A stretch of 64,000 nt of DNA from a bacterium 210917-SL.2.15 (lineage in GTDB: Bacteria; Bacillota; Clostridia; Oscillospirales; Oscillospiraceae): positions 1 through 64,000 of the forward strand of contig JAJCJC010000012.1 of NCBI GenBank assembly GCA_020555605.1, given 5' to 3'. The notes under the pieces were generated by a model. The model had not been told where the DNA came from. It saw nothing but the letters and a program-made list of their open reading frames with translations, and did not search any database. Of this stretch, positions 25,724 through 35,854 are shown one piece after another (position 1 is the first letter of the stretch; each line of letters opens with the position of its first letter). A program made the translations under genes and the position numbers.

Positions 25724-27514
25724 ATGGAACTGAAGACGAGAAAGGAAATGGACGCCGCTTACCAATGGGATCTCAGCCCCATTTTTCCCGATCAAGAGGC
25801 TTGGGAGAGGGCATATGCCGCGGCGGCGCAGGCTGTGGATGCCGTCGGCGCGCTGGCTGGTACGCTGGGCGCCTCGCCTGCGCAGATGAAAGCGGGCCTG
25901 GATACCATCTATGAAACGCTGCAGGCAGTAGAGCGCGTATACCTGTACGCGTCCCTCCTGAAAAACAGCGACAACGGCGATGCGGACTATCAGCGCATGG
26001 AAGGCATGGCGATGAATCTGTATGTGTCCATGAGCACCAAGTGCGCCTTTGTGGACCCGGAGATCCTGGCCCTGCCGGAGGAGACGCTGCGCGCTTATAT
26101 GGAGGATCCCGCACTGGCGTCCTACCGCCATATTCTGGAAGACACCAACCGCGCTCGGGCGCATACGCTGGATGAACAGGGAGAGCGGCTTCTTGCCATG
26201 CTCTCCGATGCCGCCAGTACGCCGGACAACTGTTTTACCATGCTCGAAAGCGTGGATATGGAGTTTCCCGTGATCCACAACGAACAGGGGGAAGAGGTGC
26301 GCCTGACCCACGGGAATTATGCGATCTTCCGCGTTAGCGCTGATCAGCAGGTGCGCAAAGAGGCCTTTGAAGCTTACCATGGCACGTTCCAGAAGTACTT
26401 GAACACCATCGCCGCTCTGTATGCCGGCAGCGTAAAGCTGGACGATTACTATACCAAAGTCCGCGGCTATGAAAGCGCCTGCGCCCGTGCGCTGTTTGCC
26501 AGCAATGTGCCGCTTTCGGTATACGACAGCTTGGTAGAAGCGGTGCATGGAGGCCTTGGCACTATGGGGCAGTATCTCCGGCTGCGCAAAAAGGTGTTGG
26601 GATTGTCTGAACTGAATATGTACGATCTCTATTGCCCTATGGTAGAGAATATCGACCTGCGCTTGACGTTTGAAGAGGCCAAGGAACTGGTCTTTGCTGC
26701 CACGGTGCCCTTGGGCGAGGATTATCACGCGCTGCTGCAGCGCGCGTTTGATGAGCGTTGGATCGACGTGTATGAAAACAAGGGCAAGACCACAGGCGCG
26801 TTTTCCTGCGGCGTATACGGTGTGCATCCCTATGTGCTGATGAATTTTGCCGGCACATTGGAAGACGCCTTTACCCTGGCTCACGAACTGGGCCACAGTA
26901 TGCACTCTTATTTTTCCGACCACGCTCAGGATTTTGTCAACCATGATTACCGCATTTTGGTAGCGGAGGTGGCCTCCACGGTCAATGAAGTGCTGCTGAC
27001 CAAATATCTCCTGAAAACGGAGCAGGATCCCCGGCGCCGGACGTATATTCTGAATCATTTCCTGGAAGGGTTCCGCACGACTGTGTACCGCCAGACACTG
27101 TTTGCCGAATTTGAGCGCAAAGCTCATGAGCTGTATCAGCAGGGCGAACCGCTGACAGCAGAAGTGCTGAATAAGCTCTACCGGGAACTGAACGATCTCT
27201 ATTACGAAGGTGCGGTGAACAACGCTCTGCAGGACGTGGAGTGGGCTCGTATTCCGCATTTTTACACGGCGTTTTACGTGTATCAATATGCCACTGGCTT
27301 CTGTTCGGCCGTGGCTATCGCCGACCGGATTCTGGAAACCGGGGATGCATCGGATTACCTGAAATTCCTGGCCACCGGCGGCAGCATGTATCCCATCGAC
27401 GAGCTGAAGATTGCCGGCGTGGACCTGACAAGTCCCGGCACGGTGGGCAGTGCGCTGCAGGTGTTTCAGGAAAACCTGGACGAGTTGGAGAGCGTACTGG
27501 AGTCTCTCGGCTGA
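25724..27514 (+). CDS. pepF: Oligoendopeptidase F
   Basis: A 596-residue M3-family zinc peptidase that cleaves short cytosolic peptides. The zinc motif HELGHSMHSY lies at about residue 387 and the third ligand Glu in the following AEVASTVNEV helix. The N-terminal helical domain and PYVLMNFAGTLEDAFTLAHE are typical. It ends shortly before a good terminator. Confidence 0.93.
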   Translation: MELKTRKEMDAAYQWDLSPIFPDQEAWERAYAAAAQAVDAVGALAGTLGASPAQMKAGLDTIYETLQAVERVYLYASLLKNSDNGDADYQRMEGMAMNLYVSMSTKCAFVDPEILALPEETLRAYMEDPALASYRHILEDTNRARAHTLDEQGERLLAMLSDAASTPDNCFTMLESVDMEFPVIHNEQGEEVRLTHGNYAIFRVSADQQVRKEAFEAYHGTFQKYLNTIAALYAGSVKLDDYYTKVRGYESACARALFASNVPLSVYDSLVEAVHGGLGTMGQYLRLRKKVLGLSELNMYDLYCPMVENIDLRLTFEEAKELVFAATVPLGEDYHALLQRAFDERWIDVYENKGKTTGAFSCGVYGVHPYVLMNFAGTLEDAFTLAHELGHSMHSYFSDHAQDFVNHDYRILVAEVASTVNEVLLTKYLLKTEQDPRRRTYILNHFLEGFRTTVYRQTLFAEFERKAHELYQQGEPLTAEVLNKLYRELNDLYYEGAVNNALQDVEWARIPHFYTAFYVYQYATGFCSAVAIADRILETGDASDYLKFLATGGSMYPIDELKIAGVDLTSPGTVGSALQVFQENLDELESVLESLG

Positions 27515-27561
27515 GAAACAGAAGAAAAGAAGCCGGAGAGCTGTTCGCTGAAGTGGTAAAA

Positions 27562-27596
27562 AGATGGTAGGCACGAATGTGCCTACCATCTTTTTA
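27562..27596 (+). terminator. Terminator of pepF
   Basis: A 13-bp perfect stem (AGATGGTAGGCAC / GTGCCTACCATCT) with a GAAT loop is followed by TTTTTAT. Confidence 0.92.
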
Positions 27597-27624
27597 TGCT
27601 ATGATTAGGAAAAGGAGTGAGCAT

Positions 27625-28150
27625 ATGGCAAGAAAATACACGCAACGGAGCAAAGAAGAAAAAATGGCCATAGTAAAAGATGTATAGTCTGGAACCCCAG
27701 CCCAAGAATACGAAAACAAAGGGATCGTAGATCATCATACCGTTATGCGGTGTGTCAAGAAGTGGATATTACAAGTGGATCAAAAGAGGGCACCAAATGA
27801 ACCGTTACGAGGTATCCAGAAGCATTCTGGATACCTACGTTCAAGACATCCATCTGCATCATCCCATGTCAGGATACCGGTCTATTCGAGATTTTCTGGC
27901 TTTGGAATTCGGGTGGGTCGTAAGCGATCCCAGTGTTTGGCGTTCTATGAGACGCTTAAATATTCAAGGATACACCAGGCGAAAAAAAGAGTTCTTTCGA
28001 AACCGGCATGACGCATACTGGGAAAAAGACGACTGAATGACAGTTATTGGTGACTGTATCCACTATTTTAATTACATCCGTCCCGTGAGAAAAACTCGAT
28101 GGAAAACCACCAGTCCTGTTTCGAACAGAACTGGTGGCTTAACAGATTTT
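27625..28150 (+). mobile_element. Decayed IS3-family insertion sequence
   Basis: A remnant of orfA (MARKYTQRSKEEKMAIVKDV, then an in-frame TAG, then SGTPAQEYENKGI) leads into orfB pieces (SRSGYYKWIKRGHQMNRYEV through RRLNIQGYTRRKKEFFRNRH) and finally the C-terminal tail (DCIHYFNYIRPVRKTRW). The segments between are deleted, including the DDE catalytic core. The exact ends and target duplication are not clear, so the boundaries are approximate. It cannot move by itself. Confidence 0.75.
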
Positions 28151-28226
28151 TTGTGTCTACTAACTATTGACTACTTCAACTGTTCGCTTTCCGACTTCTT
28201 TTTTTATTATGCGGTTCAAAGCAGAA

Positions 28227-29612
28227 TTATGCTCCCGGCTCTTCCCGGATTTCGGAAGCTTTTTGGTTCTCTCGTTCGGCACGGTTCTGCTTCCACAGCT
28301 CTTCGGAGGGATGTTTCCAATGGGCGGCGTACTGGTCACACTTGGCGCACAAATGCTCGACCGATTCAGGTGACTGCAGATCCGTGGAGTGAGCGCCGGA
28401 AGCGGTTACCATGGCACGGAGCTTCTCCGGGTTTTCCAGCATCGGGCAGGGACGCAGCATATTTTCATTGAAAGGCTGGCCGTCGTGATACGCCATCATC
28501 ATGGGGGACTGCAACGCCTGCAGCAGTGTCTTTTCACGGATATTGGAATCGGAATAGTGCACAAAGACGCAGGGATCCACATCGCCGTTGGCGTTGATGT
28601 GCAGATAGCGCCGGCCGCCGGCGATGCAGCCGTCCACAAACTCGGCGTCATTCTGGAAATCCATGGCGAACAAAGGCTTTTCGGCACGGTATTTGCGGAT
28701 GCGGCGATAGGTTTCGATGCGCTGCTCCGGCGTAGGAAGAAGGGCGGGGGAGGCGTCGTTGCCCACGGGCATATAGTGGAAATACCAGATGAAATACACG
28801 CCCAGCTCAATCAGCTTGTCGAAAAACGCTTCGGAAGTGATAGAGTCAAAGTTGGCGCTGGTGTAGCACGCTGAAATGCCATAAAGCAGTTTCTTGCGGC
28901 GCAACAATTCGATGGCGCCGATGACTTTTTGATACACACCGGTGCCACGGCGACCGTCAGTGGCATCTTCAAAACCTTCCAGCGAAATGGCGGGTACGAA
29001 GTTTTTCACTCGCAGCATTTCATCGGTAAAGGCCTCGTCGATCAGCGTGGCGTTGGTAAAGCACAAAAACACACAGTCGCTGTGCTTCTCGCACAGCCGG
29101 ATAATGTCCTTTTTGCGCACCAGCGGTTCGCCGCCGGTGTAGATATACATGTAGATGCCCAGTTCTTTGCCCTGCTGAATAATGTTATCAATCTCATCAA
29201 AAGTCAGGTTCAGCTTGTTGCCGTATTCCGCGGCCCAGCAGCCGGTGCAGTGCAGATTGCAGGCGGAGGTGGGATCCAGGAGAATCGTCCAGGGAATGTT
29301 GCAGTTGTACTTTTTGCGCATTTCTTCCTGCTTGGGCCAGCCCATCAGAGCAGCATTGATGAAGAAGTTGGCTGCCATGGTTTGCATAACGCCACTGTCC
29401 AAGTCGGTAAACAGACGGCGGACAAACGGATAGTAGGGATGTGTGGGATCAGAGATGGCTTCGCGGATCAGCTTGCGCTGGCTGACAAATTCACCTTTGG
29501 CGAATTTATCAGCCCAATCCATCAGGCGTAGCATATTCTTATCCGGGTCTTTATGGAGGTAGCGGATCAGCTGCTCCACGCCGAAGCGTTTCAGTGTTGT
29601 GGAAAAGTCCAT
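28227..29612 (-). CDS. Radical SAM/SPASM domain protein
   Basis: A 461-residue protein. An N-terminal helical region (1-105) precedes the radical SAM core with DPTSACNLHCTGCWAAEYG (CX3CX2C near residue 116) and the GGEPL motif. A C-terminal SPASM-like region holds extra Cys (GDVDPCVFVHYS, RPCPMLENPE, EHLCAKCDQY) for auxiliary clusters. This family is widespread in Clostridia, but its substrate is unknown. The ATG at 29612 follows GAGG. The IS remnant lies just beyond its 3' end. Confidence 0.85.
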   Translation of the reverse strand: MDFSTTLKRFGVEQLIRYLHKDPDKNMLRLMDWADKFAKGEFVSQRKLIREAISDPTHPYYPFVRRLFTDLDSGVMQTMAANFFINAALMGWPKQEEMRKKYNCNIPWTILLDPTSACNLHCTGCWAAEYGNKLNLTFDEIDNIIQQGKELGIYMYIYTGGEPLVRKKDIIRLCEKHSDCVFLCFTNATLIDEAFTDEMLRVKNFVPAISLEGFEDATDGRRGTGVYQKVIGAIELLRRKKLLYGISACYTSANFDSITSEAFFDKLIELGVYFIWYFHYMPVGNDASPALLPTPEQRIETYRRIRKYRAEKPLFAMDFQNDAEFVDGCIAGGRRYLHINANGDVDPCVFVHYSDSNIREKTLLQALQSPMMMAYHDGQPFNENMLRPCPMLENPEKLRAMVTASGAHSTDLQSPESVEHLCAKCDQYAAHWKHPSEELWKQNRAERENQKASEIREEPGA

Positions 29613-29783
29613 TTTATACCGTCCTCTTTCTATCATAATCTGTCCAGGTTCGGAGTACTTCTATGATATGCGGTATATGGGGGAAAATACAATAGACAGA
29701 CTGGGGCAGGTGACCAAAAACTGGACACAGGCGAGGGGAGTGTAAAGGAGAAAAAAGAAGACGTTTCGGTATAAATTTTGTAC

Positions 29784-29817
29784 AAAAATAAACGGCGCCA
29801 AAGCGCCGTCTATTTTT
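29784..29817. terminator. Bidirectional terminator after phosphoglucomutase
   Basis: ACGGCGC and GCGCCGT pair around CAAA, flanked by AAAAATA and TATTTTT, 40 bp beyond the stop of the mutase on the minus strand. Confidence 0.88.
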
Positions 29818-29856
29818 GCAGCAGATTGAAATAAGCAGGGTACATTGAAAGGCGGG

Positions 29857-31590
29857 TCAGTTCTGCATGGTCTGTACGAAAGCGCCGTAGCGCGCTACGC
29901 GCTCTTTGGCCTCTTCCCGCGTGGTGCAGGAGGTGAGGATATACACCTTGATCTTCGGCTCAGTGCCCGAAGGGCGCACGATAAAGGAAGTGCCGTCCGA
30001 CAATTCAAAGCGGAGCACGTTGGAGCCAGACAGCTCCATAGTGCTCTTCTCGCCGGTGGAAAGGTCGCGCACACTGCCGTCCTTATAATCTTTGAACTGC
30101 GTTACCGTGGTGCCGGCGATTTCGGTATAGGGATTGGCGCGCAGCGAGGCCATCAGGCCGGCCATTTTCGCCAGACCGTCCAGACCGGGCATCACCAAAT
30201 TGTGGGTCTTTTCGGCAAAGTAGCCATACTTTTCGTACAGAGCGCCCAGCGCGTCGAACAGCGTCATGCCCTGGCTGGCGTACCAGCAAGCCATTTCCAC
30301 GATCAGCATGGAAGCGGTAACGGCGTCCTTATCGCGGACATAGTTGCCGATCATGTAGCCGTAGGATTCTTCAAAGGAGAAAATGGCATGATACGAACGC
30401 TCCTGTTCAAATTGGGCAATCTTTTCGGCCATGAATTTGAACCCCGTGAAGGTGTCAAAGCAGGACACGCCGTTTTTTTCGGCGATGGCGCGCACCATTT
30501 CGCTGGACACAATGCTCTTGAGTACAGCGGGGCGCTCCGGCATGGTGCCGGCGCGCTGCTTAGCGCCGATCAGGTAGTCGCACAGCAGCGCGCCGGTCTG
30601 GTTGCCGGTGAAGGGGACATAGTCGCCCGTATCGCTGCGCACCATAATACCCACACGGTCGGCATCAGGGTCGGTACCCACGATCAATGTGGCGCCGTTC
30701 TGCTTGGCCAGTTCCACGGCAAGATAGAACCCCTCCGGATTTTCCGGATTGGGGCTTTTCACCGTGGGGAAATTCCCGTCAATCACCATCTGCTGGCTTT
30801 CGCAGAGAATGTGTTTCATTCCCAGTCGGCGCAGGGCCAGAGGCACCAGTTTATGACCGCAGCCGTGGAAGGGGGTGAATACGATCTTGAAATCGTCTGC
30901 CATTTTGCTCACCATGGCCGGATCGTTGGCCATGGCCATCACGTTGCGCATAAAGCGTTCGTCGCACTCTTCGCCCATGACTGTGACCATACCGCTGGCC
31001 ACGGCCTCGTCGTAGGGAACGGATTTGATATCCTTAAAAATATCAATCTTCTTCAGCTGTTCGGCGATGGCGTCGGCATGCTGGGGCGGCAGCTGGGCGC
31101 CGTCTTCCCAATAGACCTTGTAGCCGTTGTATTCCTTGGGATTGTGGCTGGCGGTGATGTTGATGCCGGCTTGGCAGTGGTATTCCCGTACGGCGAAGCT
31201 CAACTCGGGTGTGGGGCGCAGCGCGTCAAAAATGCGCACGCGGATGCCGTTGCCCACCATAACTTCGGCGGCGGTGCGGGCAAAATCCATGCTGTGAATG
31301 CGGCAGTCCATGCAGATGGCGACGCCGCGCTCCTTGGCCTCCTCGCCCTCGGCGGCGATGACATTGGCAAAGCCCTGGGTCGCATGGCGCACGACATAGG
31401 TGTTCATGTGATGAAGCCCCACCTTCATGGTGCCGCGCAGTCCGGCAGTGCCGAATTCCAGAGGGCCGTAGAAACGGGATTCAATCTCTTTGGGATCGTC
31501 TTGGATCGAGAGAAGCTCAGCATGCTCCTCCGCGGTCAAAACATCGCTGTTGAGCCATTTTTCATACTCTGCCATATAGTTGCTTGCCAT
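29857..31590 (-). CDS. pgcA: Phosphoglucomutase / phospho-sugar mutase
   Basis: A 577-residue alpha-D-phosphohexomutase interconverting glucose 1- and 6-phosphate. The phosphoserine loop is ITASHNPKEYNGYK (near residue 142), the metal loop GTDPDADRVGI (near 305), the sugar loop FEESYGYM (near 407) and the phosphate loop RPSGTEPKIKVY (near 545). Full length for the family. Confidence 0.93.
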   Translation of the reverse strand: MASNYMAEYEKWLNSDVLTAEEHAELLSIQDDPKEIESRFYGPLEFGTAGLRGTMKVGLHHMNTYVVRHATQGFANVIAAEGEEAKERGVAICMDCRIHSMDFARTAAEVMVGNGIRVRIFDALRPTPELSFAVREYHCQAGINITASHNPKEYNGYKVYWEDGAQLPPQHADAIAEQLKKIDIFKDIKSVPYDEAVASGMVTVMGEECDERFMRNVMAMANDPAMVSKMADDFKIVFTPFHGCGHKLVPLALRRLGMKHILCESQQMVIDGNFPTVKSPNPENPEGFYLAVELAKQNGATLIVGTDPDADRVGIMVRSDTGDYVPFTGNQTGALLCDYLIGAKQRAGTMPERPAVLKSIVSSEMVRAIAEKNGVSCFDTFTGFKFMAEKIAQFEQERSYHAIFSFEESYGYMIGNYVRDKDAVTASMLIVEMACWYASQGMTLFDALGALYEKYGYFAEKTHNLVMPGLDGLAKMAGLMASLRANPYTEIAGTTVTQFKDYKDGSVRDLSTGEKSTMELSGSNVLRFELSDGTSFIVRPSGTEPKIKVYILTSCTTREEAKERVARYGAFVQTMQN

Positions 31591-31726
31591 ATCGTTTCCT
31601 TCCTCTCATTTGATATCAAATCCGCCAAAAGCCGGCGCGGAATATCCATACACAGACGCAGATGTCTCTTTTGCCTGGACGGTGCCGGAGAGCACCGGAG
31701 CAGCAGAAGCCATAGTCTCGGCAGGC

Positions 31727-32095
31727 TCAGGGGGACGCTTCTTCATCGGCTGCGCTTTCTGCTTCGGCTTCCGCTGCGGCAGAGGATTCGAGCAGTGCTT
31801 TTGCGTCTGCAGCCATGGAGGCGGGAACGTAAAGCGCTGCGCCGTAGGCGGAGGTGCCGATGATCAGCTTGCCCAGGGAACCTTCGTTGTTATAGGTCTT
31901 AAAGGCGGGGATGCCGTAGGCGATCAGCATGTTTACGGCCAAATCGGATTCATTGTTGAAATCTGGAACGTGGGTGAGAAATACGGCCTTGTCCCGTGCG
32001 CCGGTTTCGTCCGTGGGCCACATGGCTTCAAGCTTTGCGGCTTCTTCCGCGCTGCTGCCCCAAGAGAGTTCCGGTTGATCGGTTTTATGTTCCAT
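31727..32095 (-). CDS. DUF2007-domain protein
   Basis: A 122-residue protein with the DUF2007 core at about residues 36-105 (FLTHVPDFNNESDLAVNMLIAYGIPAFKTY, LGKLIIGTSAYGAALYVP), then an Ala/Glu-rich tail. The domain resembles PII-like signalling folds, but no function is established. At the 3' end a C5 run precedes the stop, and the +1 frame stays open for about 45 more codons, so the true C-terminus could differ if a base is missing. Confidence 0.75.
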   Translation of the reverse strand: MEHKTDQPELSWGSSAEEAAKLEAMWPTDETGARDKAVFLTHVPDFNNESDLAVNMLIAYGIPAFKTYNNEGSLGKLIIGTSAYGAALYVPASMAADAKALLESSAAAEAEAESAADEEASP

Positions 32096-32125
32096 CGTCT
32101 TTACCTCGCAACATTCATATGGAAA

Positions 32126-32608
32126 TTATTTGTGGTATTTGGAACCTTCCAGGATCTGGAAGGAACGGTAGAGCTGTTCGAGCAGCATAACGCGGGCCAG
32201 GTGGTGGGGAAAGGTCATCGGCGACATGGACAGCTGCGCCCAGGCATCTGCTTTTAAGGAGGGGTGCAGGCCAAAGGAACCGCCGATCACGAAAACGAGA
32301 TGTTTTGCGCTGCTATTGCTCCAGGCAGCGATCATGCGGGCCAGCTCCTCGCTGGACCGCATGCGGCCTTCAATGCAGAGCGCCACTACGCTGGCACCAG
32401 GCGGGAGCTTGGCACGGATGGCTTCGGCTTCCCAAGCCAGCGCCGCGTCGATCTGGGCCTGGGACGGAGAATCCGGCAGCCGTCCTTCTTTCAACTCCAC
32501 GATATGGAGTTTACAACTCCGGGAGAGTCGTTTGCAGTATTCTTCGCAGGCCTCGTTGTAAAATTTTTCTTTCAGTTTCCCAACGCACACAAGCGTGATG
32601 TTGTACAT
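32126..32608 (-). CDS. rlmH: 23S rRNA pseudouridine(1915)-N3-methyltransferase RlmH
   Basis: A 160-residue SPOUT methyltransferase with the trefoil-knot motifs FVIGGSFGLHPSL and LSMSPMTFPHHLARVMLLEQLYR. It methylates pseudouridine in helix 69 of 23S rRNA. It lies 12 bp after walJ, an order also known from staphylococci. Confidence 0.95.
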   Translation of the reverse strand: MYNITLVCVGKLKEKFYNEACEEYCKRLSRSCKLHIVELKEGRLPDSPSQAQIDAALAWEAEAIRAKLPPGASVVALCIEGRMRSSEELARMIAAWSNSSAKHLVFVIGGSFGLHPSLKADAWAQLSMSPMTFPHHLARVMLLEQLYRSFQILEGSKYHK

Positions 32609-32620
32609 AGCTGCGCTCCC

Positions 32621-33400
32621 TTACAGGATGTGAATGGGGCTGGGTTCGCTGCGGGGCGCTACAGCCAGCGCCACAGAGGCGCACCCGTTTCGGTCCAGCG
32701 CCTGCCGCACGGTATTCAAAGCCATGGCCGGCGTGTTGTTTTCGTGGCTTAAATGGGCCAGCAGGACGTCTTTCACGCCGTTTTTGGCGGCGGCCACGGC
32801 AAATTGGGCGGCGTCGTCATTGGACAAATGGCCCGAACGACCGAGGATGCGTTCTTTAAGATAGTATGGATATGCTCCGCTGCGCAGGGTTTCCACGTCG
32901 TGATTGGACTCCAGAACCAGCGTGGAGACGCCACGGAGCACATCGGCGGCGCAGGCGGTCACATAGCCGGTATCCGTCAGGATCCCTGCGGCACCGTCGG
33001 CGCTGTCGAGCCGGTAGCAGACACTGTCACCGGCGTCGTGGGATGTGGAAAAGGAGGAAATGTGGAATGCTCCCACACAGAAGCTGTCGCCGGAGGCGAA
33101 CGGGCGCAGCAACGGCGCAATGCCGGGAAAGCGGTTGCGCAGGTCGAAGGCTGTGCCGTCGCTGGCATAGATGGGCAGAGCGTAGTGCTTGAGCAGTGTG
33201 GTCAAAGCGCTGACATGGTCGTTGTGGCTGTGGGTGATCAGCAGGGCGCTCAGATCGGCTATGGACAGATCCAACGCCTTCAGGGCTGTATTGATGCGCC
33301 GCACGGAGATGCCGGCATCAATAAGAATATGTGTGCCTCCGGCGCTGACAAGGGTCGCGTTGCCCGAAGAGCCGCTGGCCAGGGTGCATAATGTCGTCAA
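32621..33400 (-). CDS. walJ: Metallo-beta-lactamase-fold hydrolase WalJ (YycJ)
   Basis: A 259-residue MBL-fold phosphodiesterase-like protein. The metal motif THSHNDHV (HxHxDH, near residues 56-63) is intact, with further His at TSHDAG and HLSHENN. WalJ proteins have DNA exonuclease activity and are linked to cell division and WalRK signalling. Confidence 0.9.
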   Translation of the reverse strand: MTTLCTLASGSSGNATLVSAGGTHILIDAGISVRRINTALKALDLSIADLSALLITHSHNDHVSALTTLLKHYALPIYASDGTAFDLRNRFPGIAPLLRPFASGDSFCVGAFHISSFSTSHDAGDSVCYRLDSADGAAGILTDTGYVTACAADVLRGVSTLVLESNHDVETLRSGAYPYYLKERILGRSGHLSNDDAAQFAVAAAKNGVKDVLLAHLSHENNTPAMALNTVRQALDRNGCASVALAVAPRSEPSPIHIL

Positions 33401-33507
33401 AGGGGTTCCTTCCTTTATGTAATCGGATTGCGTGGGGCGAAAACGAAAAAACGCCCGGGGGAGCGCCCCGGCTCCCGCCGGTCCTTCCGTGGGCGTTTTC
33501 AGGCTCT

Positions 33508-34803
33508 TCAGCCGACGCGGATAACGCTGCCCGTGTCGTCGGACACTTCCTCGACGCGGATGTTTGCGCCCAGCGCGCGCAATTTGCCGACAATATCTTC
33601 GTAGCCGCGCTCAATATAGTTGACACAACTGACTTCTGTGGTGCCGCGGGCGGCCAAGGCCACGATTACCATGGCTGCGCCAGCGCGCAGGTCGCAGGCC
33701 TGGATGGGAGCGCTATCGAAATGGTCGATACCTTCCACCACGGCGACCTTTCCGTCCACTTGGATGTGGGCGCCCAAGCGTTTCAGTTCGTCGACATAGC
33801 GGTAACGGTTGTCCCAAACGCTTTCGGTGACCACGCTGGTGCCTTCTGCCAGGCAGAGTACGGCCACGATCTGAGGCTGCATATCCGTGGGAAAGCCAGG
33901 ATAAGGCAACGTTTTCACGTTGGTGCGCTTCAGCGCGCCGGTACGGCGCACCAAGAGATTGTCATCCTGCTCTTCGATTTCCACGCCCATTTCGATCAAC
34001 TTGGCGCTGATGCAGTCCAAATGCTTGGGAATAATGTTTTTAATCAGCACTTCGCCGCCGGTGGCTGCCACGGCAGCCATATAGGTGCCGGCCTCGATTT
34101 GGTCGGGGATAATGGAGTAAGAACCGCCCCGCAACTGCGGCACGCCGCGCACCTTGATTACGTCAGTGCCGGCGCCGCGGATATCAGCGCCCATGGAGTT
34201 GAGGAAGTTGGCCAGATCCACGATGTGGGGTTCCTTGGCCGCATTTTCGATCACGGTGTTGCCGTCGGCCAGAACGGCGGCCAGCATGACGTTCATGGTG
34301 GCGCCGACGCTGACCACGTCGAGATAAACCTGAGCACCGTGGAGATGGCCTTCAGTGGCCCGGGCATGGATAAAGCCGCCCTCGACCTCAACTTCCGCGC
34401 CCATAGCAGTGAAGCCCTTGATATGCTGATCAATGGGGCGCACGCCGAAGTTGCAGCCGCCGGGCATGGTGACCTCGGCCCGACCGAAGCGGCCCAGCAG
34501 CGCGCCGATCATATAGTAGGAAGCACGGATGCGGCGGGCCAACTCATAAGGGGTGCGGGTGGAACGAATGTGTTCGCAGTTGATTTCCACAGCGTGGGCG
34601 TTGACGGAGCGCACCTCGGCGCCCAAATCAGTCAAAATGTCGAAAATCAGCGAAACGTCACTGATTTGGGGAATGTTTTCGATCCGGCAGGTACCGTTGA
34701 CGAGCAGGGCGGCGGGCAGGATAGCCACCGCGGCATTTTTGGCGCCGCTGATGGGAACCTCGCCATACAGGGGCTTGCCGCCCTCGATAATATATTTCTT
34801 CAA
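33508..34803 (-). CDS. murA: UDP-N-acetylglucosamine 1-carboxyvinyltransferase
   Basis: A 431-residue enzyme adding enolpyruvate to UDP-GlcNAc, the first committed step of peptidoglycan synthesis. The catalytic Cys sits in MPGGCNFGVRPIDQH (about residue 117), the residue alkylated by fosfomycin, so the enzyme should be of the sensitive type. It lies between the yycI-like gene and walJ, within the WalRK block. Confidence 0.95.
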   Translation of the reverse strand: MKKYIIEGGKPLYGEVPISGAKNAAVAILPAALLVNGTCRIENIPQISDVSLIFDILTDLGAEVRSVNAHAVEINCEHIRSTRTPYELARRIRASYYMIGALLGRFGRAEVTMPGGCNFGVRPIDQHIKGFTAMGAEVEVEGGFIHARATEGHLHGAQVYLDVVSVGATMNVMLAAVLADGNTVIENAAKEPHIVDLANFLNSMGADIRGAGTDVIKVRGVPQLRGGSYSIIPDQIEAGTYMAAVAATGGEVLIKNIIPKHLDCISAKLIEMGVEIEEQDDNLLVRRTGALKRTNVKTLPYPGFPTDMQPQIVAVLCLAEGTSVVTESVWDNRYRYVDELKRLGAHIQVDGKVAVVEGIDHFDSAPIQACDLRAGAAMVIVALAARGTTEVSCVNYIERGYEDIVGKLRALGANIRVEEVSDDTGSVIRVG

Positions 34804-35015
34804 AGAAAGACACCTCTCTAAATTTCAATGTTCATTCAGCGAACCGGGACGGCATATACTCCGCGCCGTCCGTTTTATCGAAAAGAAATGTGCAAAAAGC
34901 ACGATTCCATAAAAATCCACGTATAGTATACCATTTTTTGCGGCAAAAGCAATAATAAAGATCAGAAAAAATACAGATCTGGGAAAAATCTGATATTTCG
35001 GAAAAGAAGTGCCTT

Positions 35016-35828
35016 TTATTTCGCTACAGAGACGTGGCCGGTGACGGCGTCGACATAATACCGATAGGTGTTAGTGTCGATGTAGTAAACAGGCGAGAGG
35101 AGCAGGGGAACCGATGCAGTGCTCTGTAGGACGTAGCCGGAAGAGATCTCGCTTATAGTATTGCAGATTCTGCCCGCTTCATTACAATAATCGATCAAAT
35201 AAATTACAGAGGAACATTTGCTGATGGTCTGTGCGTCGCTAACGACGCCGCCGGAGGAGGGAATGAAAAATCCGCTGGCAGAGCAGAGCAGTCCGTCCTG
35301 CAGTACAAACTCCATGGCGGCGCTGTACACCGGGAGGTCGTCCACATAAGGCGTGGCGGTGATCACGGTGCGAGACACCTCGGTTTCCACTGCAGTAAGG
35401 GCGTATTGTGCCGGACAGTATTTTTTCACAAACACCTCCGGTTTTTCCACTTGCAGCGCGGGGGAGGCAATGGTCAGCTGAAAGGCGCCGTTGGAACGGA
35501 AAACGGCGCTGCCGCCGGTAAACGTGTACTGCTGTGTGCCGCCGCCGGCATCCTGCTGGTCTACCAGCGCGCCGAGCAGCGCGGTTGTGAAAGTCAGTTC
35601 TTCTTCCATATTGCGCTCATAGGAAAAAGTAAAAGCGGTATCCTGTCCCTGCAGCAGTTCGGGATCGATGGATACGTCGCTATTTTGCAGCAGAAGGACG
35701 GTCTGGTCGATCAGATTCTGCGCTGAACGGTGCTGTGTATAGCCGCGGGAGGCGACAAGCAGCAGCAGGAAAGCGTTGAGCAACAGCAATATTACAAGGA
35801 TGATGTTTTTCAGCCGGTAGGTTTCCAT
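35016..35828 (-). CDS. yycI: WalRK-associated regulatory protein, YycI-like
   Basis: A 270-residue protein with one N-terminal membrane anchor (residues 8-27) and an extracytoplasmic domain of PepSY-like repeats, ending YYIDTNTYRYYVDAVTGHVSV. YycI and YycH bind WalK in the membrane and tune its kinase activity. Sequence conservation is low in this family; position directly after walK and the yycH-like gene supports the call. Confidence 0.75.
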   Translation of the reverse strand: METYRLKNIILVILLLLNAFLLLLVASRGYTQHRSAQNLIDQTVLLLQNSDVSIDPELLQGQDTAFTFSYERNMEEELTFTTALLGALVDQQDAGGGTQQYTFTGGSAVFRSNGAFQLTIASPALQVEKPEVFVKKYCPAQYALTAVETEVSRTVITATPYVDDLPVYSAAMEFVLQDGLLCSASGFFIPSSGGVVSDAQTISKCSSVIYLIDYCNEAGRICNTISEISSGYVLQSTASVPLLLSPVYYIDTNTYRYYVDAVTGHVSVAK

Positions 35829-35854
35829 AAGCGAAAAGCCTCACAAAGTAAATG

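Noticed and set aside
25502..27589. 695-codon open frame on the minus strand
   Set aside because: It is antisense to oligoendopeptidase F with an intact HELGH motif; composition is that of a reverse-frame shadow.
29845..31863. 672-codon open frame on the plus strand
   Set aside because: It is antisense to phosphoglucomutase, which has all catalytic motifs. The long frame is a GC-bias shadow.
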